This document shows positions 21,395 to 35,043 of a stretch of DNA of 64,000 bases, in pieces. Made by a program: the position numbers and the translations under genes. Origin of the DNA: Spongilla lacustris (taxonomy: Eukaryota; Porifera; Demospongiae; Spongillida; Spongillidae); contig OX442425.1 of the NCBI GenBank assembly GCA_949361645.1, positions 5,955,622 through 6,019,621 of the forward strand. Reading direction: 5' to 3'. Each line of letters begins with the position of its first letter. The stretch's first letter is position 1. A model generated the notes under the pieces. That model had not been told where the DNA came from and made no database searches. It saw nothing but the letters and a program-made list of their open reading frames with translations.

Positions 21395-22130
21395 CTTTGG
21401 ACGAGTTTGAATTGGTTTCTCTCTGCATAAGGGTGAATTTCGAGATGCACTTTGTTTGAGGTATGGCTGGAGTCTCCCAAAGTTGTCATCATCTTTTACC
21501 TGTGGTATGTCATTATCTGTTGACCATGCAATGACGTGCAACTTGGATGGCTTTCCAACAATTTGCCATAATGAGATATGAGATCTCACTGCTTCCTTGT
21601 TATCAGAAGTGTGCCATAATGTTGCCATTGAACCTCATTTACAACCACTGAATGGTAAAGGCTTTCACCACAAATCTGCCAACACTGATGAAAATTCACG
21701 TCTCGATGTACGTGCAGGGGTTTTGTCAGGATGCTAATTTTGATGTAAGGGTTTTCCACCCTAATGCTCCAAGCTACTGTTCCATGGACTTGCCAGCAAT
21801 ACACCACAGACATGCATGAATCGGAAAAAAAGAGACAATATAGTCAACGGGTGAAAGAGGTGGAGCATGGGGTCTTTACACCATTGGTTTATAGCGCAAC
21901 AGGAGGAATGGCTTGTGAGTGTGCAACACGTTTGGCAGACATGATTTCCATCAAGCAGGACAAACCTTATTCTCTTGTAGGTAGCTGGCTGCGCACTCGA
22001 CTTTCATATGCTTCCCTTCATGCTGCTGTTCTGTGCATTTGTGGAAGCAGGTCATCACATCGCCACCCTATTTACGAACATGACCTTACCCTTGCCACTG
22101 TTGAGGGTAAGATACTATCCTCAGTCTAAA
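21395..22130 (+). pseudogene. Decayed non-LTR retrotransposon C-terminal fragment, second family
   Basis: Across shifting frames one can read LRYGW, CGMSLSVDHAM, RHNEIRDLTASLLSEVC, LQPLNGKGFHHKSAN, FDVRVFHPNAPSY, then QRVKEVEHGVFTPLVYSATG and GSRSSHRHPIYE. This order is typical of one widespread invertebrate retroelement family. Stops and frameshifts show it is dead. Confidence 0.75.
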
Positions 22131-22549
22131 AATCCGTTATCAGTAACACTTTTGTTTTTATGCATTGTTTTTGTATATATGTGTAACTTTTAATTTTATG
22201 ATTGCATTATTTCTGTAATCCCTTGTTTCCTTACCATTTACTAAATTGCTGTTTATATTGGATGAAGATACAGGAGAAAGCACCAATTTAAACCTTTATA
22301 TGCTTCAATCGTGACAAAGATACAGTGCAATAAACCTCTTATCCTAGCAAATCTTATCTTATCAGATCCAGAAGAAGAAGCACGAGAAACCTTTTAAAAT
22401 AAATAAATAAAAGGTTCGAGTGTGGGAACAAGTGAGCAGTATCTCTGTTGTTTGAGCTTTCAAAGCTTTGGCTACATTTTATGTATTCGTTGACTCTAAT
22501 TGTACTCCATAATCAGTCTCACCCAAAAAGGTACAGTATTCTGCTGGAA

Positions 22550-23960
22550 CAATGAGCATTTTAAGCACTGAACAAACTGGTCAGAGCACTATTCTGGTGT
22601 ATCCTTGAGTGGACAAGGAAGCAAGCCAACTTCACCTTCAAACAGGTGCTAGTGCACTTGGGTTGGGTGCAGTATTGGAACGGGGGGCGAGGGGGGGGGG
22701 GGGAGGGGGGAGGCCATGCCATTGCCTATGCTAGCTGAATCCTCACCAAAGCTAAATCCAATGATGGTGTGACACAATGTGGGTGCTTAGCTGTGCTCTA
22801 TGCAGCAATGCAGGTCAGGCATTATCTGCTTGGGTGCAGTCACAAACCACTGCAGTGGTTGCCTGAATGGAGGATGGAAGTCAGCATGATGTGTCAATGG
22901 GCAATTTCACGATTGTGTACCCCAAAGGAAGCCACATTGAGAATGCAGATGCATTTTTCAGCTGTAGCCTGGGGAGAGCCCCTCAGCTAGCCTGCCACCA
23001 GAAGTAGCTTTGGCTATCTTGCAGTACCCTCATGTCTATACCCAACCCTTTGTCATGACAGTGTGACAGAAGGTCACCAAGGTTGGCATAATTAAGACAT
23101 TGCACAAGCTGCAGTTGGAGGCATATTAAAATGGCCCAAGATATATATCTCACACTGCAAATTAAAGAGTGCATTATTTGTCACCAGACCAAATCTATAG
23201 CACCTAAACGAGCACCCTTGGCCAGCATTCCAGTTGGCAGACCATGGCAGATGGTAGAGTAGTCTCGTCCCCAGACCCTGTTTTTATTAAAGCTACGGGA
23301 GTGAAAACAGGGCCTGGTAGACACTAACAGTCTACCAGGCCCTAATTTGAATAAAAACAGGGTCTGGGGACGAGGCTAATGGTAGGGTGGAAGTACTACC
23401 TTTTAGTCACCCAAGATTATTTCACAAAGTAGGCAGATGCTATGCCAATTCTAGACCAGACAGCAAAATGAATAACAAGAAAACTGTTTGCGGCATCCTA
23501 TCATAACAAGGTATACACTTTGAGAGCACCATTCTTCACCAGGCGTTAGGAGCATTTGGAGTTAAGAAATCACACACCCACAAGGTGGAAATGTTTTAAC
23601 TGTACATTGTTACAACTTCTTTGAACCTATAAGTAGATCAAAAAAATGAATATCTGCCACTTGTACTATATGCTTACAGAACTGTGCATATATCCACAGC
23701 TGTGTCACATTTTGAACTGTTGTTTGGAAAGCAACCCAATGACCAGAGACAAACAGGATGTGCAGTACGTGTAGTGGATGAATACCAAATACCACTCAAG
23801 CAAAGCTAGCAGAACACACAGACTTTGCATAGGTACACATGGTGGATGCAGCCAGACATCAAAAGTGGGAGTATAGAGTATGATAAGCACATAGGAACAA
23901 GAGCATTCAAAGTTGGAGGCAGCGATGTATGGATAAGGTAGACTATGACTTGGGTATTAA
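22550..23960 (+). pseudogene. Degenerate Ty3/Gypsy pol remnant
   Basis: Fragments in order: an RNase H-like CLAVLYAAMQVRHYLLG followed by HKPLQWL; an integrase N-terminal-like stretch with IPVGRPWQM near 23215-23255; and an integrase C-terminal-like FELLFGRQPNDQ near 23710, then YDKHIGTRAFKVG near 23880-23920. Many stops and shifts. No LTRs were recognised. A MITE interrupts it at 23260. Confidence 0.65.
23260..23378. mobile_element. 119-bp MITE with 28-bp terminal inverted repeats
   Basis: The ends are TAGTCTCGTCCCCAGACCCT... and its complement with one mismatch. Flanks atggtagag (23251-23259) and atggtaggg (23379-23387) look like a 9-base target duplication with one change, as made by Mutator-like transposases. 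An inner hairpin (ggcctggtagac) sits between the arms. Confidence 0.8.
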
Positions 23961-24047
23961 GACATGAACTGCAGGTTGGCACACACCCTTGGGTAATTAG
24001 AGGGTAACATGAACTAGAAAATGGGAACAGTTGAAACTTGCTGTCAA

Positions 24048-24730
24048 TGGTTATATTTTCCCCTCACAACTACGTTGAAAAGAAATGAGGGGTGAGTACT
24101 ATGGTCTTGGGATGAAGGCTTTGTTCTTGAATGCATGAAAACTGGTGGAGATATGTCTAGTGTTACTCTGGGTATAGGTGCATGTCCATGTACGTAGTTC
24201 AGTGTGTGTGTGCATGTGTGTGTGTGCATGTGTGTGTGTGCATGTGTGTGTTTGTACATTCCAGACTATGAATCACACCCCATACCAGACCTGCATGTAC
24301 TGAGTCTCAGTGCATAATTTAAATGACCACTGGACCATCGGGCTTCAACCTCAACTCTAACTCTTGCATGCATGTATTTAGGTCATTTTGTAATTGTTGT
24401 ATTTATACTGCATTTTTGTGCAAGTATCCAAAGGCTACATGTACACAATTACTTGATACATTGTAACTGTGATTTCAAAGGTTATACGGATATGATTTTG
24501 TTTGTGTGTGCGAAATTGTCTTCCTGCTTGGGGTATTTTGGTAGTGCAACAACCCAAATTGTTAATTTTGAAGAGGGTAAAGGTGGTTCTAACCTACCAA
24601 CTTTAATGTTGGTCAGAAGATTCCTGGGAGGAAAGCAATAGCTAAGAGGAAGGGTAGTGGGAAATAAGAGGGTTAATGGGAAAGGAGAGGGTTAATGGGA
24701 AAGGAGAGGGTTAGCGGGAAAGGGGAGGGG
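24048..24730. repeat. Dispersed repeat, left unit of the PARP segmental duplication
   Basis: Starts ggttatattttcccctcaca, contains a short TG array at 24204-24252, and ends in purine-rich gggaaaggagagggtta repeats. The same sequence recurs from 47238, with the TG array much longer there. Confidence 0.85.
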
Positions 24731-24814
24731 TTGTGGCATCACTTACTTTTCCTTCTTCCCCACCCCCAAAGATGTTTCATTTGCTTGATTCTTTTTACTA
24801 CTATACTCAGAATT

Positions 24815-25320
24815 CTTGAAAGTGCTTTTACACATGAATGACCTTGCCCCCTCAACTGTAGATGGAGTGAAGGTCGCCACTCCAGGCATTCTAGTTTAAA
24901 TGACATCATCCTGTCAGCTGCAAAAATACCTGCTTGTTTGGAGCCTTCTGGAGTAGCTAGATCAGATGGTAAAAGGCCAGATGGTATTTCAATGGTTCTT
25001 TGGAAAAAGGGAAAACTCCTTGTGTGGGATGCTACATGTACATGCAGAGACACCTTGGCACCATCACATCTCTCCACTGCTGAAAGAGGCCCAGGTTTGG
25101 TAGCAGCAGAGGCAGAATCCCAAAAGAGGAAGAAGTATTCCTTTGGAGCTAAGTACTTCTTTGTTCCCATAGCATGTGAGTCTCTTGGTGAAACAATGTC
25201 CTTTCTAAAGGACCTTGGCAATCATCTGCACCAAACACTGGAGCCTACCAGTTCCTACTCCAGCGCTAATCTGAGGCAATTCAGAGGGGAAATTCAACCT
25301 CCGCCTTGGGAACATTAAGT
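24815..25320 (+). pseudogene. Non-LTR retrotransposon C-terminal fragment (same family as 14.5 kb)
   Basis: Reads [56 protein letters not shown] and FFVPIACESLGE, then runs to a stop at 25318. The upstream knuckle is missing or shifted. Related copies lie downstream of the second PARP gene. Confidence 0.75.
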
Positions 25321-25925
25321 TCCTTTGATGGTTTAGATGACTTTAGTTATCGAGTGCATTAGTATGAGTATATGTTAGTTTGTGTTGTTGTTAGCCATTA
25401 TAGTGTACTTATGTTATTTGTACTTATTTTAATATTTAAAATATGGTTTTTCAAATTGTCAATATTCCACATAATAATTTTGTTGCACATTGTAAGTTCA
25501 TTGTCAGGCATAAAAAAGATTTTTAACTGCATGTTATATTGATACCCTTCACTGTTACAAAACTAACAATTAACCAAACAATTTACAGCGGCAAAAAAAA
25601 AAAAAAAACTTTGAATACATGGCAAAAATTAAACACTGGTATTTATGGCTACCCACATGTACTTAGCTGGTATTTGTTAGTTTAGAAATTCAATTGATTT
25701 GGGTTCACACTCAGGAGTTGTTCTAAAGGTTGTTATTTGACCACATTGTACCCTAAGATAGTTCTTAATTAATAAATGCCGAAAAATATAATGGTATGGT
25801 TAGCAAAATGTGAAAGCAAATCAATCCAAACAGTAAAAATTTGAAACAGTAAAACATCGATCGCTTAAAAAAATTATTATACATGTACATATACATGTAT
25901 ATGCAGAACTGCAAAATGCATTTGG
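25321..25925. other. 3' flank of PARP copy 1
   Basis: AT-rich sequence, largely matching 51985-52851 downstream of the second PARP gene. No gene seen. Confidence 0.55.
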
Positions 25926-28900
25926 TCATAATTCTTTGTATTCAATAAGGTATGCAGGATAAGCCTTTTCATTGTCATAGGCCATGAACACTTGGGAACC
26001 TCCAGTTGATCCTGTCACTGTATCATACTTCAACTGTTCCAGCTGTAGCTTCCCACCTGACCTTCCAGGTTTAGGAGGGGGAACTCGAAGAGAGGAATTT
26101 GGAGCACAGTCATAACTTTCTCCTGTCAAGACCTTCACCAGAAACATCTCTTTCTTTCCTGTATTGGCATTGACATGGGCATAAGAGTTGGAATAGCTAG
26201 CTTTCACTGCAAAGTAGTTTGCCTTTCCCCACATCCCTTCTGCGCTATATCTCATGTCAAAGCCATCTTCACCTTCATAGATCAGTCTTGGCTCATTAGT
26301 ACGGGTACCATGGAACAGCTCCTTCTCATTCACAAGCCCCTCATTTTTGACATCAAGTCTCTTTCTGTGCTGAAAGTACCTTTCCCACAGCCACTTATTC
26401 TGTATTCGTCGGATTGAGCTGAGTGTGCACATGGTTGGTGGCATAGTCTGCTGGAACAATTGAGTCACATGGCTCCATTCCGTAGATTCTGCAGACAGAG
26501 GAAAGAGTTCTGTGGTCTTTGTTTGTGGTTGCCATTCAGGTGGAAATGTTAGAAAACAGGTATTTGTATTTAAGGAGTGGGGAATATCTTCACTAGAACA
26601 GGCAGCATTTAACATTTCTAATATGCTACTTTTGGCAGTTTCTAAATTTACCTTGAAGCCTCTAAGCAATATTGTATTAAACACATCATCTCCGGTGCTA
26701 CTAGTGTCATCAAGGTGCTCTTTTAGTGTAGCTGTCAATGACGGAGCTGCAGTGGTGGAAATGGAGCACTGGATTGGTCGTTGTTTCATGGTTGTGGTAT
26801 TGGTTTGAGTCATTGTATTGAAATCAATGATGTATATGTATCCCCCTATTGTTTGGAAGAGACTATCAAGTGGATTTTTTGCATACATGGATGAGAATTC
26901 TTTACAAATCTCTACAGAGTAATCAACAAAAGAGCCATTGTCATCCTGCCACTGCCATGAATCTGGTGATGCACAGGTTTCTGTTACTTTTGGATGAGGT
27001 TTTCCAGTGCAATTTTGCAGTTCTTGTTTTTTTCTGGGTGGGTCATCAAGCCATGAAAAACCTGGGTGCTCAGGAATGTATTTGCGTAATGTGGATATAA
27101 AGGCATCAATTGTTGAACTTTTGTTGGGTAAAACACATCTTACTTTCTGCATGAAAGCATGAGTACCAGTGTGCAATGTACAAAAATCACTAATAGCTTT
27201 AAACAAGGTTTGAACAAATACATTTGGTGGAATATTCGTTCCAAAAAGGGAGAAAGAGATACTTTCAACCTTTGCAGATTCTGCCAAGTTCAGAATATTT
27301 GCAAATGTGCCACAAATGTCCTTTGCATTGTTCTTTCCAAGCCTTGAATGTGGCCACACAGCATGGATCAACTTGCTACAAAGCAGACTTCCACCACCAA
27401 AACAAACAACCTCCCCTGGCTTTAGTTTGCCATGGCTTTTGATGTAGTAGTCACAGTCTGATTGGATTGAGGGCCCACCAGCATCAGCAATGAGCTTTGC
27501 TACACCATCTGTGTGCTGCAAGTGCTCGTTAGCATTATTCACAATTGCATAAACATGTTCATTTACAATGCTGCCTTGAACAGCTTCAAACTTGATGCAA
27601 TGTGATAATGGGGTAGGTTGTATGAACAATGAATTTTCTATGATTGTGTTGGCTTTCCTATATCCACGTTTATAGCAAACAAATAGCTCATCTTGGATAG
27701 TTTTGCAGAACTGTACAAATTCACTGCTTTCTATGACTGGAACATGTTGTGGATCAACACGCAAGATCACTTGATCAATATCTTTGCACATCAATGTCTG
27801 AAGCTGCTGTAAATCCTTCTCAACATTTTGAATTCCAGCCAGGTTTCCTATGAGTGTAAGATCACATTTAGGGAACTTAGGGACTGTTACCTTTACATTG
27901 TGTGGATGTGTAATGTCATTAAGTTTGGTACTGTACTTTGTTGATGCCAAAATGAGTCCCATTATTGGATCACTGAGAGTAAAAATTGATTTTTGATTTT
28001 CCAAATATACCATGATTATTTCCCCTGCTTTTCTTATATCTTCATCTGAAACCTGAATTGGAGCAACTATTGTCATGGTGTTGGAGGCCTCATCTATCTC
28101 CACTTCAATGGCTAATGAATGAATATTAATTTCATTATCCTTTAGTCCCTTGGCAATTACTGTTGCTCCTTGTTGAGGCAGCATTAGCAGCTTTCCTTTA
28201 ATCCAGTTTCCACAGTCTCGTGTGAGAATCAAACTTTTGAGGGTATCTACACAATTAGCATCACCCCACAAGTGAAATGTTACAAAAGTAGTGCCAGCCA
28301 CATTTGGGTTACCATGTTTTTGAACAAACTGAAGCATAACATCCTCATGGGCTTCTTTTTGGATCTTTAACTGTTGCCAGTGTTTAAACCACATCTTAAC
28401 ATATCTGGTATCAACTTCAATATCAAATGATGTTTCACTGTAGTGTGTTTCAATATAACACTTCAACTTTTCCATCACACCATCAACACCATTAACTGTC
28501 CCTTTCAGTGTTACTTTGCAATCGTTACTTTGATCTTTTAGTACAGAGAATGCCACCATGTTTATACGTACTGCTGGTTTGAGTTTTTCATTTGCCTCAA
28601 GATACAGGGCTTGAAAATGAGAAATCGATATGGTTTTTGTTACAATCAGGTTAGATTTGATAGTAGCTTCAATTTCTCTAAAGCATCCATCACCCTCATT
28701 TTTGGTCAAACTATATATAGTTATACACCCATCAGTCATGGTTACAATTCTGGCTCTATACTTTGTCTCCAACCCACATACAATATCTAGTACAATCTGC
28801 ATTGCTTCCTTTGCCACTGTGCCTTGGCATGAGTATGGACAGAGCAGCTGTAGGGGAAAAAAACTCAACATTTGCAATATGGAATTATTAACTCACTTGC

Positions 28901-31160
28901 ATATGACTACAGATAGTGTGAAAGTCTGCAGCAGACTGGCTAAAGATATCAATATCAAGTTGGCCCCCACCATTATCCTTTATGAAGTACTCAAACTGTA
29001 GTTTGCAGCTCAATGGAATAAGAACAAACGTCTCAATTTGGCTTTTGCATTCAGAATTATCCAAACATTGGTATGTGAATGTCTGGTACTGCAAATTAGT
29101 ACATGCAGCTTCAGCAATATAAGACTGTAACATCTTCATTACAGTGTCAACACAATTCACTGTACCTTTCAGTGCAATTGTGTAATTGTTGATTTTGTCT
29201 TTTACTAAAGTAAATTCTACCTTGTTTTTAACTGCTTCTAATTGGAACTTCTCTTTGGCTTCAAAATATCTTGCTTGTAAATAGGAAACAGAGATGGTTT
29301 TAGTTACCACAAGATAAGAACTGATAGTATCTTGAATTTCTTTGAAGCACTGATCACCCTCATCCTTAATTAATGCATGAATGGTAACAGAGCCCTCCAT
29401 ATTGATCACTATTCTGCATTTATACTTTTCTTCTAACTTATGCACAATACCTTTTACAATGTGGATTGCTTCCTTTGCTACAGTGCACTGGCAAGAGTAT
29501 GGACAGAGCCTCTATGTAATGAAAAGCTACATGAATATATTACAAATTGATAATAAACCCTTAAAACTCACCTGCAGATGGTTGCAGATGCTACAAAAGT
29601 CAGCAGGAATCTGGCTGAAGATAGCAATATCAAGTTGCCCCTCATTATTTTCCTTTACATAATATGTAAATTGCAGTTTGGAGTTCCATGGAGTGATGAC
29701 AAACTTCTCAATTTGTTGCTTGCATTTAGAGTTACCCAAACAGTGATACGTGAATATACGTTGCTGCAGATTGTTTAGAAACTTTGTTTTCACAATATCC
29801 TGTGTGGCAGTAGTGTCTTTCAACTTTCCAACAAACATGATTTCATCTTTTATTATAGAAATCTTTGCAGGTAAGAAATATGTGAATGAATCTCTTTCCT
29901 TGCCAGTCATAGATCTAAGACGTGATACCACTATGTGTCTGTGACTTCCTGGCCAATTTGAAGGAACACATTCATCATAGTTAGCATCCGTAGCATAATA
30001 CACTTTTAGCTTGTATCCAGCAGCAATGGTGGATTCATTCAATTTAGCTGCAGTTCTTTTTGCAGCTACTGGAGATGAGCATGTAACATAGGCATGCACA
30101 GCACAGTGCCCTACAACATCCATGTGCACTGATATGTCAATGATGTCTGAATCTTTAATACCCTGACTATGTGCATGTTGGCGTATCTGCTCCTTTGTGA
30201 TATGAGCAGGCAGTCCTTCTCTGATGAATATGCTCAAGATGTTTCTGATTTCTTTCAAGCAAAGGTCACCCTCATCCTTGGTCAAAGAATGAATAGTTAC
30301 AGACCTGTCAGTAGAAGTCACAATTCTAGATCTATATTTCTTCTTTAGCTCAAAACTATGATATTTAACATGATCCATTGCTTCCATTGTCACTGTGCCT
30401 TGACATGAGTATGGACAGAGCTTCTGTATAATGAGAAGTGCACACATAATATTGCTGCATAAATCTGAAATGAATAACTCACTTGCATATGGCTACAGAT
30501 GATACCATAGTCTGCAGCAGACTGGCTAAAGATAGCAATATCTAGTTGGCCCCCACCATTATCCTTTACGAAGTACTCAAACTGTAGTTTGCTGCTCAAT
30601 GGAATAAGAACAAACTTCTCAATTTGGTTTTTGCATTCAGAATTATGAAAGCATTGATATGTGAATAATTGGTACTGCAATCTGCTTATAAAATTTATTT
30701 TCACAGTTTCTTGTGATTTAGAAATATCCTTCTGGTTTCCAACAAACATGATTTTATCTTTTATTAAAGAAATCTTTGCAGGTAAGGAAGATTTAAATGA
30801 CTTATATTCTTCAGCTGTCATAGATCTAAGACGTGATAGTATGTATATGTGACATTGTGGCCAATTTAAAGGAATGCATTCATCATAGTTTCTCTCTGTA
30901 GCATGATACACTTTTAAATTGTATCCAGCTGCAATGGTTCCATTCAATTTAGCTGCAGTTATTTTTGCAGCTTCTGGAGATGAGCATGTAATATAGGCAT
31001 GTACAGCACAGTGTCCTGCCACATCCATGTGCACTGTTATGTCAATGATGTCTGAATCTTTAATACCTTGACGGTGAGCATACTGATGTATCTGCTCCTC
31101 TGTGACATCAGGAGGCAGTCCTTCTCTGATGAAGATGTTTGAGGGGTTGGGTACCGACAT
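25926..31160 (-). CDS. PARP14-like mono-ADP-ribosyltransferase, copy 1, four exons
   Basis: Exons: 31160-30483, 30423-29572, 29511-28897 and 28847-25926, all phase 0 with GT/AG junctions; 1688 residues. Exon 1 (residues 1-226) has an RRM-like start (NIFIREGLPPDVTEEQ). Exons 2 and 3 are chimeric repeats of the first and last modules. Exon 4 opens with a KH-like module (LLCPYSCQGTVAKEA), then further repeats of that kind, a macro domain near residues 1135-1280 (AIVNNANEHLQHTDGVAKLI, FGGGSLL), a WWE domain near 1345-1410 (WQWQDDNG), and the PARP catalytic domain from about 1500. The triad is His1561 (LFHGT), Tyr1593 (NYFAVKAS) and, at the Glu position of PARP1, Val (SQVFMAY), which predicts mono-ADP-ribosylation. 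Such proteins act in stress and innate immune signalling; the role here is inferred. Met at 31160 was chosen because it precedes the conserved VPNP block. Confidence 0.93.
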
Positions 31161-31239
31161 TGTGAAATAGCTGTGCCAAGAGAGAATGCAGTTTATATTA
31201 CCATCTAATGTGTACAAAAGGCTCATAGTTGGCAATATA

Positions 31240-33255
31240 GATCACTCAGACATGTGGAAATAATTATGGCAATCTACATGAATATGTACATGTAACATGT
31301 AAAAAAATTTCTTGTGATCGCCACTACAGTGAAATACCATGATCAATCACCATTAAATCAAGATTTTACCACAAAAATCAGCTTATATAAATTTCCACAT
31401 TTGCTGACTATAGAAAGCTATGGTGTGCAATTTCATGACAAAATTGCATACGTGGGTCTGTTCTATCCAGGATACTTGATCACTTAGGCCACCATGTGAC
31501 CAGTGTAGTATTTCACACATATATGGAACTGACAACACATCTGAACAAGTCACCTTATGTATCATAAGGCATCAGGATTATAGTAGAGGTGGAGCCAGGT
31601 AAAAACGGCGGGGAAATGGCACCTTGTTTCTATATATGCCATGAGGCTTCATTTATAGTTGTTATCAATGTGTATAGCTTTGTAATTACATAAAGGTGAC
31701 AATAAAACCGAATGCATTGGTTGAAGAATGATATTCGAACACTTTCACCACAGGCAAACCGCCCCCAATCGGGAAAATTTATAAAATTAAATTATGGAAA
31801 AAAAAAATGAAATTCTATTTTATGTTTTAGTAGTCAATATTGAAAACAAATCACACTTGAAAATACTAGACCACTACAAATCTTTTAATGAGTTTTAATA
31901 ACTCGCTATTACATAATTCTAATACCAAATAACATCTCAACAATAATACCTTTCATTACCTTAAATGTTAATAGCTAAGTAGTGAACTTAGAACTTGATA
32001 TCAATGCATGTCTTGTGCTACTTATTAAAAGTATTAATATTGAATACCCTTGATACTAGAAGGCTTTGATTTATAAGCCTTAGGGTTTTGATACAACTAT
32101 ATAACTGCTTACAATCTGTTAATTTTTTTAATTGGATTATTAAAGTTCGCGACAGCATCGAGGAAGTAAAAATAACATGCCACTTTTTATCCATTTTGGG
32201 TCCGAATAGTAGGTGCGATACATTATTTTCAGTACACCAATTCGTTTAGCAAAAAATTCAGTGAGTTGAATAATAACGACGACATAATTATTCATTATTG
32301 TTAACACTAAGCGCGTATGGCTACTAATTACATTCATGAATGAAGGCACAAAGGAATGGCTTATGGGTCGGATGGGGAGGCTGTACAATTAACGCTACGC
32401 AAACTATGGATGGATTCGAGGTTAGTTTAGTGAGTTGTTTTTGTTTACATAAGTCAAAGGTGTTAAAGGATGGCGCCAGAAATGAGGAAGCAAAAACGTT
32501 AAGATTCTGTTTTTGAAAACCTTACCGACAATGTGCAAGCAGTAATGAGAATTTTTGCATTTAGAGGTACAATTACATCAAAATATGAATTGTCTTTTTG
32601 GATGCGGTACTAAATAATACTCGAATTGTACCCTCAATACACTTGAAAATATTGACAAGGTTTTGAGTGGCACAAGGTGTCCATTTTTATACTATTCATA
32701 GCTGTCACGTTTTACCACATGGGCATGAATTAATATAATTCATTAAGAAGCCAGTAACGTTTCCTCGATGGTGTCACGGACTTTAGTGATGGTAATGTAT
32801 ACTAATGAAATCAAGTGGTTAATTTTTTTAAATAGTTATAATGATTTGAAAAGATTGCGTTCTGTGGCAACATAAAATAATCTGAATTTATCACAGTCAG
32901 GAAAAGCGAAAAATGTAATTAGTTTGCAAAATCACTTAATTGCCAGCAAAATGAAGTATGCAAAACCAATCTTTTTGATGGTCAGTGAAGAAAAAAACAG
33001 TAGTACTGTGCTTAGAACCAAATGGGCTGGCGGCATGATACACAGTGATAATGGTTATTAGAGTACCTGGATAGAAAACGAAGTTGTTTTCCAGAAAAAA
33101 AAAGCTTTTAAATAATCTATTCACGTTTAGGGTGTGTAACCTTTTTGATAAATCAAAATCGATTATCAGTTTTGACTATGAAAAAAAAAAAAGTCTAATT
33201 GATTTTTCAAGTTTATAGCAACTTGCAAATCCGTTATTAGAGAAAAAAAAAAATC
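31240..33255. other. Intergenic, AT-rich, nothing recognised
   Basis: Sequence upstream of PARP copy 1 with poly-A runs and short frames only. No RNA gene or clear repeat was seen. Confidence 0.5.
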
Positions 33256-33257
33256 AC

Positions 33258-34270
33258 TTTTGGTGATTAATGCACTATTAATTTGCCAACGCTTACCCAG
33301 GTTTTTCCAGGTTTTTCATAAATCACAATTCCTCAAGTCTATAAATGTATACTATGAGCCTGTTTCAGCTGCTTATGCCAACATTACAGAATCTCCATTG
33401 ACACCTATTGCCAAGAATGGTCACGTGGTAATGAGAAATCACTTTGGACTGCTGAAGTTTTCAGAGCATGCAATCTACACCTATTTCTCTGGCTTCCATC
33501 ACCAAAGAATTGCTATCTGACCATGCCTAGCCCAAGTCTGCCATATCATTTGTGAGAGAGGGTCTGCTCTCTAAGGCTTGCCGGATTCTTATATCTAAAG
33601 GAATGCCCACAACGTGGTAAAGGAAAAAGCTTCTGACTTTTTCAGTCCATTTCAGTTTGGTGTGGCTAGCCCAAGAGGATCTGAAAAGATAATCTACAAC
33701 CTCAGAGAGGTTTTAGAGCAGCATTGGAGTGACCCTGATTTTGCCGGGGCTGTCTCTACAACACAAAGGTCAACTCTGCCAATGCAGTCACATTTGAATC
33801 AGTGACTATAGCTCTCCTCCACAACAGCACCATCTATCAGGCAAAATAGAAGACAATTCAGGCTTAGACTTCTCTAGGCCAGCTAATGTGCTGGTGCCAA
33901 ACTATTCCTTCTCCAACCCTGCAGCTGTTGACCTGAAAGTCATCCATCCGCTTAATACAGACTTGATTCTGGGAGCGAGCTTGGCTTCAGGCAACTCTGC
34001 AGAGGTCGGTGAGATTGAAAACATGTCAAGAATGATCAGATGTGTGCAAGGTTGTGCTGGACATGCATTCCATTAGTGGTGGAGGTTTATGGTGGTTGGG
34101 GATGTGAAGCCCAAGAATGCATCTCTAGACTGAGTAAGAGGCTAGCCGTATTTGAAACTGAGGCACTGAGCCAAATGTACTGCCTGCTGGCTGTCACACT
34201 GATGAGGCAGAATGCAAGAGCAATTCTACTCAGATGTGCCTGTACACCCCTTCATGATTGTTAAACTTAA
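33258..34270 (+). pseudogene. Decayed non-LTR retrotransposon, RT and C-terminal fragments
   Basis: From about 33614 reads VKEKASDFFSPFQFGVASPR and SEKIIYNLREVLEQHW, the start of a reverse transcriptase core. After a gap come VDLKVIHPLNTDLILGASLA and CWTCIPLVVEVYGGWG, EAQECISRLSKRLAVFE and LMRQNARAILLR. Several frames and stops. The tail matches fragments at 15951 and 52195. Confidence 0.75.
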
Positions 34271-34360
34271 CATCGCGTCTGCGAGTAAAGCGGGAAGATT
34301 TGGTTTACAATATAAAAGGTCCGCTGCATGGTTATTAATTTTCTTTTCTGACCGGCACAG

Positions 34361-34519
34361 GATACTATTACTACAACTCTTGAGACAACATTTGATGCAT
34401 TAAGTGAGAGGACCATTGGTCTGCTGTATGCTATCTCCAAGCTGGCAATTGAACGGCCGACATCAGTGGCATCCAATGTTTTGCACATCCAAAATGTTCC
34501 AGAAGGACGCAGTGCATGA
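34361..34519 (+). CDS. Candidate terminal exon, unrecognised
   Basis: After a good acceptor (pyrimidine tract, then ggcacag) a frame of 52 codons plus TGA reads FDALSERTIGLLYAISKLAI, then ERPTSVASNV. The composition looks like real protein (amphipathic helix), but I cannot name a family and see no partner exon. Confidence 0.25.
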   Translation, partial: DTITTTLETTFDALSERTIGLLYAISKLAIERPTSVASNVLHIQNVPEGRSA

Positions 34520-35043
34520 ACTGAAATGAAATTTTGACTTTGGGATTGTTATTTGTGTTGCACGTTGTTTTTGTTACAAGCAACACCGCTGTATTTATCT
34601 GGGTGGAGGTATTGTAGTGCAGTTCTTGAATTGGAGTACCCAACATACACTTGATATATAAATCAATCCATGCAATGGTACAAAAGTGCACCAGTCACTG
34701 TACTAGCACATACAATAGCTCCTTCCCTATTCACTGGGACCAGGGGTCTGTGGCTGGCTGTATACTGTTATTACTGTACCAGTGTTGGCTGCAGGGACCA
34801 GGCTAGCTGTGCATAATGTTGCGAGGCAAACTTAAAATAGCATAACTATGTAAAATAGCATATCGATACACATGTACACCATTGATAAAAAATACAAAAT
34901 GTTTGCTTTCTCTCTCACTTTTAATTTTCTTTTTAAACTGCTAACTTCGCCTTGTCATATTCTAAGGGATGTGGTAGGCATAGTGCATGCAGCCTTGAGA
35001 TTTCTCAGGGCTTCTGCAGACATGATTGCGGAATTATTCTCTA

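Noticed and set aside
26175..27442. Plus-strand frames inside the PARP genes
   Set aside because: Antisense shadows. The same shadow appears at 53101 in the paralogue because the coding strand is conserved.
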